Source: an uncultured Spirochaetaceae bacterium | GTDB lineage: Bacteria > Spirochaetota > Spirochaetia > Sphaerochaetales > Sphaerochaetaceae | DNA: 50,377 nt | Direction of reading: 5' to 3' | NCBI GenBank assembly: GCA_944389025.1 | Contig: CALXKU010000019.1 | Coordinates: forward strand, 1-50,377 | Part shown: positions 50,322-50,377 of the stretch, piece by piece | Layout: each line of letters opens with the position of its first letter | Numbering within the stretch: position 1 is the first letter of the stretch | The notes under the pieces: generated by a model | Databases searched by the model: none | What the model was told of the DNA's origin: nothing | What the model saw: the letters and a program-made list of their open reading frames with translations, nothing else | Made by a program: the position numbers and the translations under genes

Positions 50322-50339
50322 TCCTATTATAAAATAGGA
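50322..50339 (-). promoter_or_regulatory. hairpin over the tnpA ribosome binding site
   Basis: TCCTATT and AATAGGA form a 7-bp stem with a 4-base loop. The tnpA SD (minus strand AGGAGG, 50320-50325) shares four bases with one arm. Such RBS-masking hairpins are known in IS200. Confidence 0.6.
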
Positions 50340-50364
50340 TATGATTGATGTATGAGAAGGTCAA
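50336..50364 (-). promoter_or_regulatory. possible tnpA promoter
   Basis: On the minus strand TTGACC and TATCCT are 17 bases apart. Its start point would fall inside the RBS-masking hairpin, so only transcripts entering from outside would carry the full stem. Confidence 0.4.
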
Positions 50365-50377
50365 TCACTGTTTTCCC

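Larger units (their letters stand above)
49661..50377 (-). mobile_element. IS200/IS605-family element (right part open at window edge)
   Basis: A minus-strand unit of TnpA and a coupled zinc-ribbon gene is bounded on one side by a strong hairpin (49661-49705) exactly where LacI similarity stops. The other end lies at or beyond the window edge and carries a hairpin over the tnpA SD. The exact element ends and target were not determined. Inclusion of the zinc-ribbon gene inside the element is inferred from its position between tnpA and the hairpin. Confidence 0.65.

Overview
The window looks like chromosomal DNA of an anaerobic, host-associated spirochaete, with Sphaerochaetaceae or Treponema-like bacteria as the best guess. 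The support is indirect. Substrate-binding proteins have signal peptides ending in FAGG with no lipobox cysteine. A run of unfamiliar outer-membrane-type beta-barrel proteins indicates a diderm. Butyrate kinase, ferredoxin-containing aldo/keto reductase and AAA-ATPase/PD-(D/E)XK proteins fit a gut anaerobe. No rRNA, tRNA or CRISPR array was recognised.

Region 1 (1-7.8 kb, + strand) is one long operon. It holds the end of a BMP-family binding protein, a two-domain ATPase and two permeases of a nucleoside-type ABC importer. These are followed by a cysteine hydrolase, a PfkB kinase, a BtpA/SgcQ-like TIM barrel and a ferredoxin-fused aldo/keto reductase. It reads as an uptake-and-breakdown route for a nucleoside-like compound. 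A bidirectional hairpin terminator separates it from a convergent AAA-ATPase/PD-(D/E)XK gene.

Region 2 (9.5-20.3 kb) is a GntR/FCD regulator divergent from an operon of cupin, PEP-mutase/isocitrate-lyase family lyase, five-gene peptide-type ABC importer, crotonase, aldo/keto reductase and MFS carrier. Palindromes sit on both promoters in the divergent gap. A tyrosine recombinase follows.

Region 3 (21.2-28.1 kb) has a ketopantoate reductase, a LacI regulator with a clear promoter and operator, a convergent Gfo/Idh/MocA oxidoreductase, and four consecutive secreted or outer-membrane beta-barrel-like genes, the first two being paralogues.

Region 4 (28.1-37.2 kb) has a probably leaderless AAA ATPase, a MATE exporter, butyrate kinase and a second complete BMP-type nucleoside importer whose binding protein lies last and has its own promoter and terminator.

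Region 5 (37.2-40.1 kb) is a copper module: CopA with an HMA domain at each end, a coupled CsoR, and a C-rich/G-rich operator over the start of transcription.

Region 6 (40.2-49.7 kb) is a small secreted protein, then a ribose-type ABC importer with two Gfo/Idh/MocA oxidoreductases, two xylose-isomerase-like TIM barrels and two tandem LacI regulators. The second LacI gene is broken by a one-base frameshift and cut off by an IS200/IS605-family element. That element (49.7 kb to the window end) encodes TnpA and a translationally coupled 65-residue zinc-ribbon protein.

Start sites were chosen by Shine-Dalgarno (SD) position, signal peptides and overlaps. Protein functions are family-level assignments made by reading motifs, without database searches.
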